Assembly (NCBI GenBank): GCA_965644315.1
Contig: CBFFRQ010000068.1
Span: 1,415,545-1,479,544 of the forward strand
Direction of reading: 5' to 3'
Source of the DNA: Caecitellus pseudoparvulus
Lineage: Eukaryota; Bigyra: Bicosoecida
Length of the DNA stretch: 64,000 bases
The notes beneath the pieces are model-generated. The model made no database searches. It was not told the DNA's origin and was given only the letters and a program-made list of their open reading frames with translations. Position 1 is the stretch's first letter, and each line of letters opens with the position of its first letter. This document shows, piece by piece, positions 1-10,025 of the stretch. A program made the translations under genes and the position numbers.

Positions 1-533
1 GGTCACCTTTCTGCGTTGTCCAGCGCTTCGCCGAGGGCAATGAACTATGCAAAGCCCTGGCACAGACATGTGTCAGAATCGGGTGGCACTCTTGACCGCC
101 ATTGCGTGCGGCAAGACGCCACATGGCCCCCCCGAGTGGATAGCTCGCATGCACGATCGCACGCCACGTCACGCTGCTGGCTGGACACGGCAAGCCCTTT
201 GCAATGAAAAGCAGGAATCAACGCAATTGCGCATCTAGATTGCTGCGTGAGACCTGAGAACACGAGTCCGGATGGGGGAAATTAGTTTAGCAACTTGACT
301 GAGTCTGGAGCGTGGAAGATGATCCTGGCTGCCAACTGGCGAGCACAGGTGCACTTACTGGACTGATCTTTCTCGTTCTTTTGAAGTCGCTTTAAAAAAC
401 AACAACAACAAACACCCAAAAGCATCCACAGCCGAGTCCTCCAGTGGCTGCGCCCTCCTGCTGCATCTGACTGCTCCGATTCGCACAGGCACTTTGCAGT
501 GTTGATAGGTTCATTGGACAAGCCGATTTCCGC
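1..533. other. No gene recognised
   Basis: Host-type GC-rich sequence upstream of the JmjC-like gene. Short overlapping frames exist on both strands, but none shows a recognisable domain, a signal peptide or a convincing splice structure. It may hold the promoter and 5' leader of the gene starting at 534 and the end of a gene outside the window. Confidence 0.5.
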
Positions 534-2455
534 ATGCGTATTGCCAGCGCGGTGGCGGCTTTGTGCTGCTGTGCTGTCGCTGGAACTACGAATGGCGCCT
601 ACTTCACTGACAGTTCCAGTGTTTCGTTTTGGGAAGCCAGTGAGCCGGTTCTGAATTCGAGTGCTACCTGCAGAGTGCTCCTGGATGCCAGCCTTGTGGT
701 AAGGGGTGAGCTTGGCGCAGGGATCAGCAAGGATCAGCACTTTCATGCCATCCGTGAATGCAGACGGAAGGGGAGACCACAGACCTCGTGACTGGAGCTA
801 AGAAGCTTGGAATCAGCACAGAGTTCCTTGCCTCCGCTGCGTTTCGAGCAGTTGTGCGCAGGGCGCCGCCAAACTCCCAAACCTGGCCCGAGGCGGGCGG
901 GTGTGGCAAAGATGCATGGACCCCCGTGCTTGCTGTGGTGCTTCGACAGCGGGAAGATGACGTCACATGTCTAGTTTCTCCTCCGAGATCACCCCCACCT
1001 CACTTCTTGCTCGCATGTGCCTCCACCGCTGCCAACGCGACCACGATCGCGTCACTGGTGTCTGCGGGCTGCCAGGTGCACCTATCTCCCGACGGCAGTC
1101 TCCGCAGAGCGGGGAAGATCAAACGCAGCACGCTCGCAAGTGTCCAGTCTGAGAGCTTGGTCTCCCCAGCAGGTCGTGCAACGGCAGAGCGGCTTGCTGA
1201 GGACTGTGAGCACCTCGCAGCGCAGGACGCCTCCTACGCTGCTGTTGCCCAGTGCTGGCGAGGTTTGTACGAGTCCGTGAGTGTGCAAGAGCACCGCTGT
1301 CCACTGGTGAATGTCTCACGGTTGAAGCCAGGCTGGCTCCTGCGGGACATCGCCCGGGCACACACACCTGTCCGCCTGTCCAACACTGGCGTGTCCAGCT
1401 GGCCAGCACTGTCAAAGTGGTCTCTGCATCACCTGGAGCGCATCGCAGGCGACGCTCCTCTCCACGTGAAGGAAGCACCAGGAGGGGAGTTTGAAGGTTC
1501 AGAGCCAGCTGAGTGGTGGGCGTGCCCTGCCGCAGGTGCAGCGTCGTCCACCGAAGGGATGTGGCGCACTGACGAAACCGTGGAGGTGGACGCGTGCCGT
1601 GCTGCAGCCAGAGCAAGCATCCCTCAAGTCATCCAACAGCAGCTTCAGTCTCCAGATCGCGTTGTGGCACGGCCTGCGGGGCGAGACATGCCGGCCCGCG
1701 CCTTGGTGCAGGAATTGAGGCACCAAAGCAGGCGGCGGCGGCTGAAAGGGCGTGATCACGCCCGCGACACGTCATTGTACGTTGAGTACCTGTCCCTCTC
1801 TTCCTACCTACACCAGCTTTGGAGCGATGTTCCACTTCACGGCCCATTGGCACCCCAGGGGAATGACTCCGATCGAAGCCGCAAGCCCACAAGTCTTGAA
1901 CGCGAGGTAGAGCATTTGCGACTGGCTCACAAGAACATCTGGATTGGGGACGGCCACACCCTCGGGAAAGCACACACTGATGCGTTCGAGAACTTGCTGA
2001 TTCCTGTGCGGGGCCGGAAGCGGGTGTTTCTCTTCCCACCGTACAACACTTCCTGGCTGTATCCGGGGCACATGCGAGAAGCGCAGTTTCAGCGCTCTCC
2101 CTCGGGAACGTTGCATCGAGACCCTGCAGGCCTCCAAACCTCAACATCCATTGTAAACACGCCTGTGGACATATTGAACCCAAACTTCGGGCTGTTCCCA
2201 GCCTTCCGGGGTGCCCTTCCCTTGGCCACTGTGTGTGATGTGCAGCCTGGTGAGGTGCTGTACTTGCCCTCTCACTGGTGGCACGAAGTAGAAAGTGCCC
2301 CTGATGAAGAGCTCATAGCGGTGGGTGAAGCTGATCAGAATATTGCGGTGAATTTCTGGTACGAGCCGCTCTTTACGAGGGCAGTGCCATGCCAAGGCTG
2401 CGCCTTGGACATGGATTGGGCGTACACCGAGATGCTCGGCGCAGACTCATTGTAA
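534..2455 (+). CDS. JmjC/cupin-8 domain protein with signal peptide
   Basis: Two exons, 534-698 and 764-2455, separated by a 65-bp GT-AG intron in phase 0; the product is 618 residues. Residues 1-22 look like a cleavable signal peptide (basic MR, then an Ala/Cys-rich hydrophobic stretch), so the enzyme is predicted to enter the secretory pathway. The C-terminal 250 residues fit the cupin-8/JmjC fold of Fe(II)/2-oxoglutarate dioxygenases: an HTD motif (His459, Asp461) followed by the strand LIPVRGRKRVFLFPP, and the distal metal ligand in LPSHWWHEV (His562), then NIAVNFWYEP. The HxD...H triad is complete, so activity is plausible. Known relatives hydroxylate or demethylate protein side chains; the substrate here is unknown. 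The middle (residues about 80-400) is not recognised. The start at 534 is preferred because it supplies the signal peptide and splices in frame. The exon join is inferred. Confidence 0.75.
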
Positions 2456-2469
2456 CTTTCCAGGAAGCA

Positions 2470-3589
2470 TCAAGCCTCCCCCCGACTGCTCTGGCGCATA
2501 AGGCTGGGGCCAGCGCCATCCTCAGGAGGCGGGATTGCAATGTCCACATCTCGGGTGCCGTTGGCGGCTGTGGGAGAGGCTGGGGGCGCTCCTGACGCCA
2601 CTGCTCCGGCTGCCGCTGGCGGCGGCGCGACGAACTCGATACTGCCTTCGGAGGTAAACCTAGCCACGGGCTGGGAAGGGTCCCACTGAGCTGCAAGGTC
2701 TGCGGGAGTGGCGGCCTCAGGTGGGGGCAGGCTGGAGTCAAGCCGCGGCAGCTGTGCACCTCTCAGTCCCTTGGCGAAGTTCTCTGCAATGGCAGCCATG
2801 TACTCTTGCAAGCTTTCCCCTGCGATGAACTTAGAGTTCTTGGCCATTTCCAGGAATTCTTCGTAATTCAGGCGATCATGCGTGGCATCCTTGCCCAGGC
2901 TGGCGAAGAGGCGGGTGACAAGGGACTTGACCTGGGCGGGGGACCGCGGCGTCTTGGTCATGCGGAACATGTTCGTGTAAAACGCCACCAATTCGCCAGC
3001 GTCCAAGCTATTGGAGCCATCAGTGTCCATGATGAACCACAGCTGCTCGAGCTTGTCTTCTGCCGAGCCCGAGAGGACCAGGGCCAGGGAGTGCATGAAC
3101 TCCACGAAATCCAGCTCACCAGAGCCGTCAGTGTCCCACTGCTGAAACAGGCCAGCGATGAGAGCAGGGGACTTGATGCCCACCCGCTTCATGACGTTTT
3201 GAAACCCCATAGCGTCTAGCACCAGCACGCCATGCTCATTTGCCCGCGCAGCTTTCGTGAACTCGGCATCCAGGCGCAGAGCCTCCGACCTTGTGAACGT
3301 GTTCTCTGCCGAGGCTTCGACGATGGCATCCTGCAACCGCGACAAGTTGCTATCTAGCTCGCCCCCAGCCGTGACAGTGCGCCCATCTGCTGGCCGGAAT
3401 GTGGGCTTGGGCTTGCTTGTCTGCAGGGCAGGCGTGGGAGATAATACGCCACATGCGACATCCGACGCTACCCTGGCGGGTGTGGCTCACACTCACCTCA
3501 TAAACGATCACCCCTACAGTCACAAGCGCAGTCACCCCGACGGCAACCTCCACTGGGCGCTCCTTGATGATAGACACAGCAGAGCCCAT
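2470..3589 (-). CDS. EF-hand protein, N-terminal membrane anchor
   Basis: Two exons on the minus strand, 3589-3497 and 3420-2470, with a 76-bp intron (donor GTGAGT, acceptor CTGCAG, phase 0); the product is 347 residues. The first exon encodes MGSAVS, which fits the N-myristoylation consensus (Gly2, Ser6), and then a short hydrophobic stretch (about residues 13-30) that could be a membrane anchor. Two canonical EF-hand loops follow, DTDGSGELDFVE and DTDGSNSLDAGE, spaced as in calcineurin-B/NCS-like paired EF-hands, so the protein should bind two Ca2+. A further helical pair (about residues 205-240) may be degenerate EF-hands. The last 120 residues are Pro/Ala-rich and probably disordered. It ends 15 bp from the convergent JmjC-like gene and is divergent from the sedolisin gene. 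A Ca2+ sensor attached to a membrane is the natural reading; the exact family is uncertain. Confidence 0.75.
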
Positions 3590-3885
3590 CGCGGCTTTGG
3601 GTGGGCAATTTCCGCACAGCACCACTGTCCGGACAGCGCGCTTGGTCGCTGATCAGCTGGTTGCAGTCGCGCATCAGGGGAATCATCAGGTGGAGGAAGT
3701 GTGTGAAGAATTGGCCTGCGCGCTCAGATCGCTTGGTCTTGCCTGGGACAGCTTGGATAGGCGCCCGCCTTTGTGGGGTTGCAAACACGGTAGGTGAAGT
3801 CAGTCTCGACGCTAGGACAATTTCAAAACTCCCACCTCCATTCCGTAGCACTCGCATGTCTGCCTGTGCTCTTACGTGCTCTACA

Positions 3886-5953
3886 ATGAAGTCCGTCGCC
3901 GCGCTGCTGCTGGCGGCAGCTGCCGCTTTCGCGGCAAGCTCCGCCGTGCCACCCTCCGCAAAGTGGACGGTGGCTGGCACCAGCCAGGACACCGAGCAGG
4001 TCACCTTCTCTCTGGCCCTGCCCATGCAAAACTTGGATCAGTTGAACGCCGTGTTCAACGCTGTGTCTGACCCTGACAGGTTCGTGCGCAGTGCCTCGCA
4101 GACGATCCCGCTTTCCTTGCACTGACACAAGCTTGTGCTCCTGCCTTGCAGCCCTCAGTACGGCAAGTACCTTTCCCGTGATGAGGTGAACAAGATGACA
4201 GCTGCACCTAAGGAGCTGCGGGACGAGGTCATCGCCACCATGACTGCTGCTGGCGTGACTTGCGTTGAGAAGACGGGGGATTCCGTCATCTGCACTGCAC
4301 CTGTGGCCAAGGTCAACGCCCTGCTCAAGACCAGCCTGACTGCTTACAAGCACAAGGAGACTGGGGCCTTGTTCCATATGGCTGATGGCTCCCACACCTT
4401 CCCCGAGTCCCTCGTCGGTGCGTGTGCGCTCCTTTTGCCATGGGGCTTCGCGGAGCTCCACCCTGGTGCGGCGCTATGCCACCACGCCTGCCCCTCCCTC
4501 ACCATCTTCCCCTGACTCTGTGCTCGCAGGCAAGGTTAACTTCATCTCAGGCCTTAGCATGCTGCCCGCTGAGCACTATGGGCGCAGCCAGGTTCTGGAC
4601 TTGGGCGGCTCCTCTTCCACTGGCGCCCCTCAAGGCTCCAAGCTGGCCGTGGTGCCTGAGACGCTGTCTGCTCTGTACAACCTGGACGCCGGCAAGGGCT
4701 CATCTAAGGTAACACAGGGCGCTGTCGAGTATCAGGGTGCCCCTGCTTGGTCAGAGAGCGACTTGAAGACCTTCATCTCCAACACGGGTGTGCCTGCGTT
4801 TGACGTCTCTCACACCGGTCCTTTCAACACTCTGCAACCTTTCGCGGAGTCCACCCTGGACATCCAGTACCTGGGGGCAGTGGGGACTGGCAACACCAAC
4901 AACTATTTCACCACCTCCACGTGGATGTACGACTACGCCAACGAGGTCTTGGCTGGCACCTTCACAGCTGACGTGCAGAGCTCAAGCTACGGTTACCGTG
5001 AGGACCAGAACTGCGTCATCTCCCCCGAGTCCAAGCCTTGCGCCAACGGTGGGGTGACTGCCTACATCAACACGACCAATGCTCTCTTCCAGAAGGTGGG
5101 CGCCACAGGCATTACCCTCGTCGTGGCTGCTGGTGACGCAGGCGCGCACGGCCGGGAGGATCCCAGCTGCATTTCCGGCAAGACCAACCCCGACTTCCCT
5201 GCATCCTCCCCCTACGTGACCTCTGTCGGTGCCACTCAGCTGAGCACCGATGCTGCATCCAGCGGCGCCAAGTCCCCCATCTGCCAGAGTGAGCTCAAGT
5301 GCGCCACGTCCGGATCCGAGCAGGTGTGCTCTTACGGCACTGGTGCCCTCATCACATCCGGTGGCGGCTTCTCACTGTACGCTGACCGCCCCTCTTATCA
5401 GAGTGCTGCAGTGGAGGCATACCTCAAGGTGCCCGGTGCCACTCCTGCTGTCGGCGACTTCAACGCCAAGGGCCGTGCTTACCCTGACGTCGCTGCTCTC
5501 GGTCATGCCTACTACATCGAGCTCCAAGGCCAAGCTGTTGCAGTGGACGGCACCTCCTGTGCTGCACCCGTCTTCTCTGGTGTCTTGGGCCTGCTCAACG
5601 CCTACCGTGTGGAGTCAGGCGGCGCCAAGCTGGGCTTTGCGAACCCCCTCTTGTACAAGATGGCTGCTGAGCACCCTGCTGCTTTCCAGGACATCACTGT
5701 TGGCTCCAACAAGTGCACGTCTTTCCTCTGCGAGGGCTGCACTGGCTTCGAGGCCGCCAAGGGCTGGGATGCTGCCACGGGCTTCGGCACACCAAACTTG
5801 AAGGAGATGCTGGCGTACCTGCAAGCAAAGGACGGCCTCGCCCCAGCCTCTGATGCGATCCTGGATGCTGCCGCCAAGATGCAGGAGAAGATTAACAAGA
5901 TGGTCAAGCCAGCCCTTCGGGGAGTGGAGGGCCTCCTGCGCCGCGACAACTAA
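3886..5953 (+). CDS. TPP1: Tripeptidyl-peptidase I-like sedolisin (S53)
   Basis: Three exons, 3886-4079, 4152-4417 and 4530-5953, which join in frame to 627 residues, the usual size for pro-sedolisins. Residues 1-20 form an Ala/Leu-rich signal peptide. A pro-kumamolisin activation domain follows, with the family landmark SPQYGKYLS across the first splice site. The peptidase domain keeps every catalytic residue: Glu260 and Asp264 (ESTLD), the oxyanion Asp356 (AAGDAGAHG) and the serine nucleophile Ser496 in GTSCAAP. Near the C terminus, FQDITVGSNKC and GWDAATGFGTPN match the Ca2+-binding region. The protein should be an acid serine-carboxyl peptidase that removes N-terminal tripeptides in lysosome-like or digestive vacuoles, or is secreted. 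About 30 residues after the catalytic core are extra and may be a small C-terminal tail. Both introns are GT-AG. Confidence 0.92.
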
Positions 5954-6090
5954 TTTGCGCCGCGCCTCGGCAGCACGCCAGCACCGCCTGCTGCGCAATG
6001 CACACCAAAACACGTAGACCTAGTTTCAGCAATATCTTCACCTCTTGTCGCGCCTTGTTTATGGGGGGTAGTTAGTTGCGGGGTCCAGCC

Positions 6091-6904
6091 ATGTCCGATC
6101 AATTGCTGCATGGTGGGGTCGACGCCTCGGCGGTCCACACAGCCAGGCTCGTGCGTGGCCCCTTTGAGGAGTCCCTCACTCTTGCAAGTGTGAGAGATGA
6201 AGCTGCAGCTTTTGCAGAGCACAGAGAATGGAACCAGTTTCATACCCCACGCAATCTCGCGTTTGCTCTGTGCGGAGAGGTATGTCCTGACTCCGGTTGC
6301 TTCGTGCGCCAACGGACGGCTCAATTTCCGCTGCGCCATCGGCACGCCAACCCGCTGTCTGGGTGACGCTTGTGCAGGTCGGAGAATTGATGGAGCTTTT
6401 CCAGTGGAAAGGTGACGATAGATGCAAAGTGGGCTTGCCTTCGTGGTCTGACAAGCACGTTGTGAAGCTAAGCGAGGTGGGTAAACCCGCGCTGCTGTGG
6501 TTGCCGAACCAGCGCACACCAGGCACGCACCCTCTTCCTTGCAGGAGCTGGCAGACGTGTTTATCTACCTCATTCGACTGTCTCAACAATGTGACGTTGA
6601 TCTTCCATCAGCCGTGCTCCGCAAGCTCAAGCTCAATGCGCTCAAGTACCCAGTAGCAGCCTCAAAGGGGCGATCGGACAAGTACACCGAGTACGAGACC
6701 CCGGCAGGGAAAATTGACAGTGCAGGGGGTGTCGTGGCTGTAGACGGATTCGGTGGCTCCTCTGATGGGCGTAGTCTGGCCGGTAGAATGCCCCAGAGCG
6801 AATCCTCGATCTCATGGGCCTGCATTGGAGCTGGTGTGCTGGCCGGAGCTGTGCTTGGTTTTGCCGGCTCCCGTTTTCTCAGGGGGGCGGCAGAAACAAA
6901 GTAG
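6091..6904 (+). CDS. DCTPP1: DCTPP1-like dCTP pyrophosphatase with C-terminal TM segment
   Basis: Three exons, 6091-6279, 6378-6476 and 6545-6904, all joined in phase 0, giving 215 residues. The all-alpha NTP-pyrophosphohydrolase (MazG/RS21-C6) core is clear: WNQFHTPRNLAFALCGE, then VGELMELFQWKGD and ELADVFIYLIRLSQQCDVDLP across the two splice sites. The acidic residues that hold Mg2+ in this family (E of CGE, E of VGEL, E and D of EELAD) are all present only in the spliced product, which supports the exon model. Human DCTPP1 hydrolyses dCTP and modified dCTPs to sanitise the nucleotide pool. The unusual part is the C terminus: after a linker there is a hydrophobic stretch (about residues 185-208) followed by basic residues, a plausible tail anchor absent from the textbook cytosolic enzyme. 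The start was placed at the ATG at 6091. Confidence 0.85.
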
Positions 6905-7180
6905 GAAAGATGCAGTGCCATTTTGCTTGCGGGACTCTCAGGCGCTGAAGTGCATGCTCCGTAGTGGGTCCAGTCCCCCCTTCCAACCAACGACACATGC
7001 GCGACCAGAAGCACTTTTCAGGCCTGGTCCACTGCCAAGGAGCAACAGCATGCTTCATGCATGCAAACCTTTTACCCTTTTTGGCACAGTTCGCACGTTT
7101 TATGTGATGTGGTGGGCTGCAGCAAGGCTTAGCTCCGGCGAAGGTATTTGAAAGGCACAGCAGCAGTCCGCCTTGGCGCA

Positions 7181-10025
7181 ATGCAAGCCGCTTCACTTTC
7201 AGGGGAAGGGGCAACAGACATTCTTCCACTTCTTTACGTATTGTTGGCTTTCGGCTTCCTCACGACATGGGCTGTGTCGCAAAGGGTGGGTCCAGGGACG
7301 TTGTGTCTGCGGAAATCGGCTTGGAGTCATTCCCTGCCAATGCACACACGCAGATATGGTCTTTGTTCTCTTTCACACCATCCGTACCCGGTGTTCTATG
7401 GGTGGCTACATTGTCTCTCGCAGCAATTGTATTCCATGGTGGCGATGGCTGCTCACGTGGAACAGCATTGGGGAGGTCTTTCGCCCTGTACATGATGGTG
7501 AGTCTGGAAGCCAGCACGGCCATGTGCAGTTGCAGCACGGCACCAACCACACCCCAACAATAGATCAACCCAAACTTGATTTTCCTGGCCTGTGTTCCCA
7601 TCCTTCTGTACGAGACCACGTCTACAGTTGACATGTGGGCACTGCAGCATGTGCTGCACCCGGCCCTCCTCCTTGCTATCCCTGGCATGCTTCTAGGAGC
7701 CGCGGCCTTGGGACTAGTGGCATGGGCTTTGATGCCAACGCTGTCACTCATGCAGTCTCTTCTCCTTGGCAGTATTGTTGCAGCAGCTGACCCTGTGGCG
7801 GTCGTCTCAGTGCTTCGCGAGCTTCAAGCACGGAAGCGCTTGTCCAGTCTGCTCGAAGGGGAGGCATTGCTTAGCACCGGACCCGCCCACACTATGTTCG
7901 TGGCTCTGCTCCAGGTAATAACGAATGAGAGGGGGAGTACTGGAGGTGTAGCTGGCCAAGTCTTGCAGCTCTCTCTTGGAGGCGTCGCAGTCGGGCTGGT
8001 TGCTGCCCTTGCGACCAAGATGGCTCTGTCCAAGATCCACTGTCTGCCGGACGTCGAGGTACCGCTAGTCCTCGTCATGGTGTTCGCCATGTTCTATGTT
8101 GCTGAGCTTGGCTTGAGCGTGTCCGGAGTCCTTGCAGCTGTGACGTTCGGCCTTTGCTTGAGCGCGTCCCGCAAACTCCCTGCGAGCCACGCAGCGGAGG
8201 CAGTCCATCGACCCATTGTCCATTTTCTGGCCAGATGCTCCAACTTGCTTGTCTTTGCGCTTTCAGCTGTGGTTATGTGGTCGCACTTTGCTAAGGGAGG
8301 CGGAAAAAGCGCCGCCGAGTGGGCGGCTCTAGGTGGCTTGTACTTGGCATCACACGCTGTCCGCGCTGTCGTGATTGCTGCATGCTTTCCGTGCTTGAAG
8401 CGTGGGGAAAGTGGGATCACGTTGAGGGAGGGTATTGTGCTATCGTTTGCCGGGGTGCGAGGTGCAATGGCGTTGGTGCTCGCGCTCCTCGTGGCCAACA
8501 GACCTGGTGTTTCACCTCATGTGGCGCAATCTTTGACCTTTCATACATGTGGAATGGTAATCCTGTCACTTTCATCAATGGAACGTTTGCAGCGCCCATG
8601 TTCCGCTGGTTAGAGATATCTCCACCCCCCCGACATGGAGCCGAGATGACCAGGCGGTGCATGGATCTACTTGATGCTCACGTTCGACATGAGCCTGTCA
8701 GCGTAGGAAGGGGGAGCTTGGCCCGCCTGCACTTTGTCGGAGCAGACTATGCTTTTGCTTTGGAGTCGATATTACCTCATATTTTTTCTGCGCAGGTCAG
8801 CTGCAGGGGCACCCCAAGAACAGCAGACTTCCTTCACCTTGACTCCATAATGCTCAACCGTTTCGGCTCAGCACCTCCCAGAAATCTCTCCGAAGACATT
8901 GACGTGGCGGTGCGCGTTCTAGAAACAAAGTTGATGAACACAGTGGAGTGTGAGGTGGCAAGCATGTCAGGTGTGGCGGATGCTGCATCCGTCCCACCCA
9001 TGGTCGGGAAGGAAGGCATCCACCCGTGCCCGCCCCTATCCGCGGAAGAGTCGCCGGCCTGCACAGCGAAGGAGTACCTTGCATCCAGGCAGAAGATACT
9101 GACACTGAAGTCAGCTCTTGACCTTCCACATGCCAGCACGCCCACTGCAATGGCTGCTAAGTTGCTGCGCGCCGAAACCAGCTCGGCGTTTCAGCAGCGA
9201 GTGCTCATCGCAATGAAGCAGCACTTTGAGGCAATGTGCGAAGACTACATTATTGGAGAGGCAGCTGCCAGTGCGCTCGCTGATGCTACTGGCTATGTGG
9301 AAGACATCTTTGCTCGGGGCAAGGCTGCAAGGCCAGCCTCTCCGCCTATTCTCCAGGTTTGGGCAAGACTCAAGCAGCACACCCTCAAGAATGCGCGCGT
9401 GGAAGTTGCCCTCGAGAGCATCTTTGACAGGAACCATGATGACTACACACCAACTTGGAGCACAACGGTTACTGCTGTCATTGAGCGTGCCCGGTGTCTG
9501 CTCTGCGCAACGGTCCCGCGGCATCTTGCCCATGGAGCCACTTTCAACTCTGTGCGATGCCGTCTCCAGTGCCTCCGGGCGTACTGCGACTTTTGCCTTT
9601 CATCGGAGATCCTGAATACCGCCCTCCATGTGGGAAACAGTGCGGATATTGCTTTGCTAGTCCGCCAATCGGGTCTGGAGGCCCTAGCAGAGCTGTCTAC
9701 GCTCACCAGAGTTGCGCCAAGGGTCGTGCGTTGGGTGGATACGCTTGCATTTGCAACCCACCAGTGCCGGTCGGCTCTAGCACACTTAAGAAAATGTGCT
9801 GAGCAAGGGCTTGTTGACTTGGGTTCCCTGGGCCTTGTCAGAGATGCTCTCGTTTGCTACATGAGGCGCATGGGAAGGTGCCATCCTCAGGAAGTTCCTC
9901 TCGCGATGAAGCACTGCCACTGCAGGAGCCGGAGCATTGCCCCAGAGGGAGCCCCCTGGCCCTTGGAGGCAACCAGCAGGAGTGCGGGCACTTGGTCGCA
10001 CCGAAACTCTACTGACCTGCCATGA
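7181..10025 (+). CDS. CPA1 Na+/H+ exchanger-like protein, frameshifted, ND motif absent
   Basis: Exons 7181-7285, 7354-7497 and 7564 onward join in phase 0. The N terminus (helices around SVPGVLWVATLSLAAIVFHGG and INPNLIFLACVPILLYE) and the segment AAADPVAVVSVLRELQ match the CPA1/NHE/SOS1 antiporter core. Two oddities are visible. First, where family members have LLND, this protein reads EGEALLSTGPAH, so the Asn-Asp pair needed for cation exchange is replaced by Ser-Thr. Second, at the TTT of 8570-8572 the frame must step back one base: upstream reads FHTCGMVILSL, downstream FINGTFAAPMFRWLEI, and only the two together give the conserved helix. A missing T explains it, either as a real mutation or a sequence error. 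The downstream frame stays open to 10,025 and encodes about 470 residues of unrecognised cytoplasmic tail. It may be a non-transporting homologue or a young pseudogene. Its 3' end overlaps the convergent channel gene by 17 bp. Confidence 0.7.

Noticed and set aside
282-746. Minus-strand frame of 154 codons upstream of the JmjC-like gene
   Set aside because: No domain, no plausible splice structure, and it overlaps the signal-peptide exon on the other strand.
8557-8592. A short GT-AG intron to explain the exchanger frameshift
   Set aside because: It would be only 36 bp and would remove the conserved INGT helix that is present in the sequence; a single missing base is more likely.
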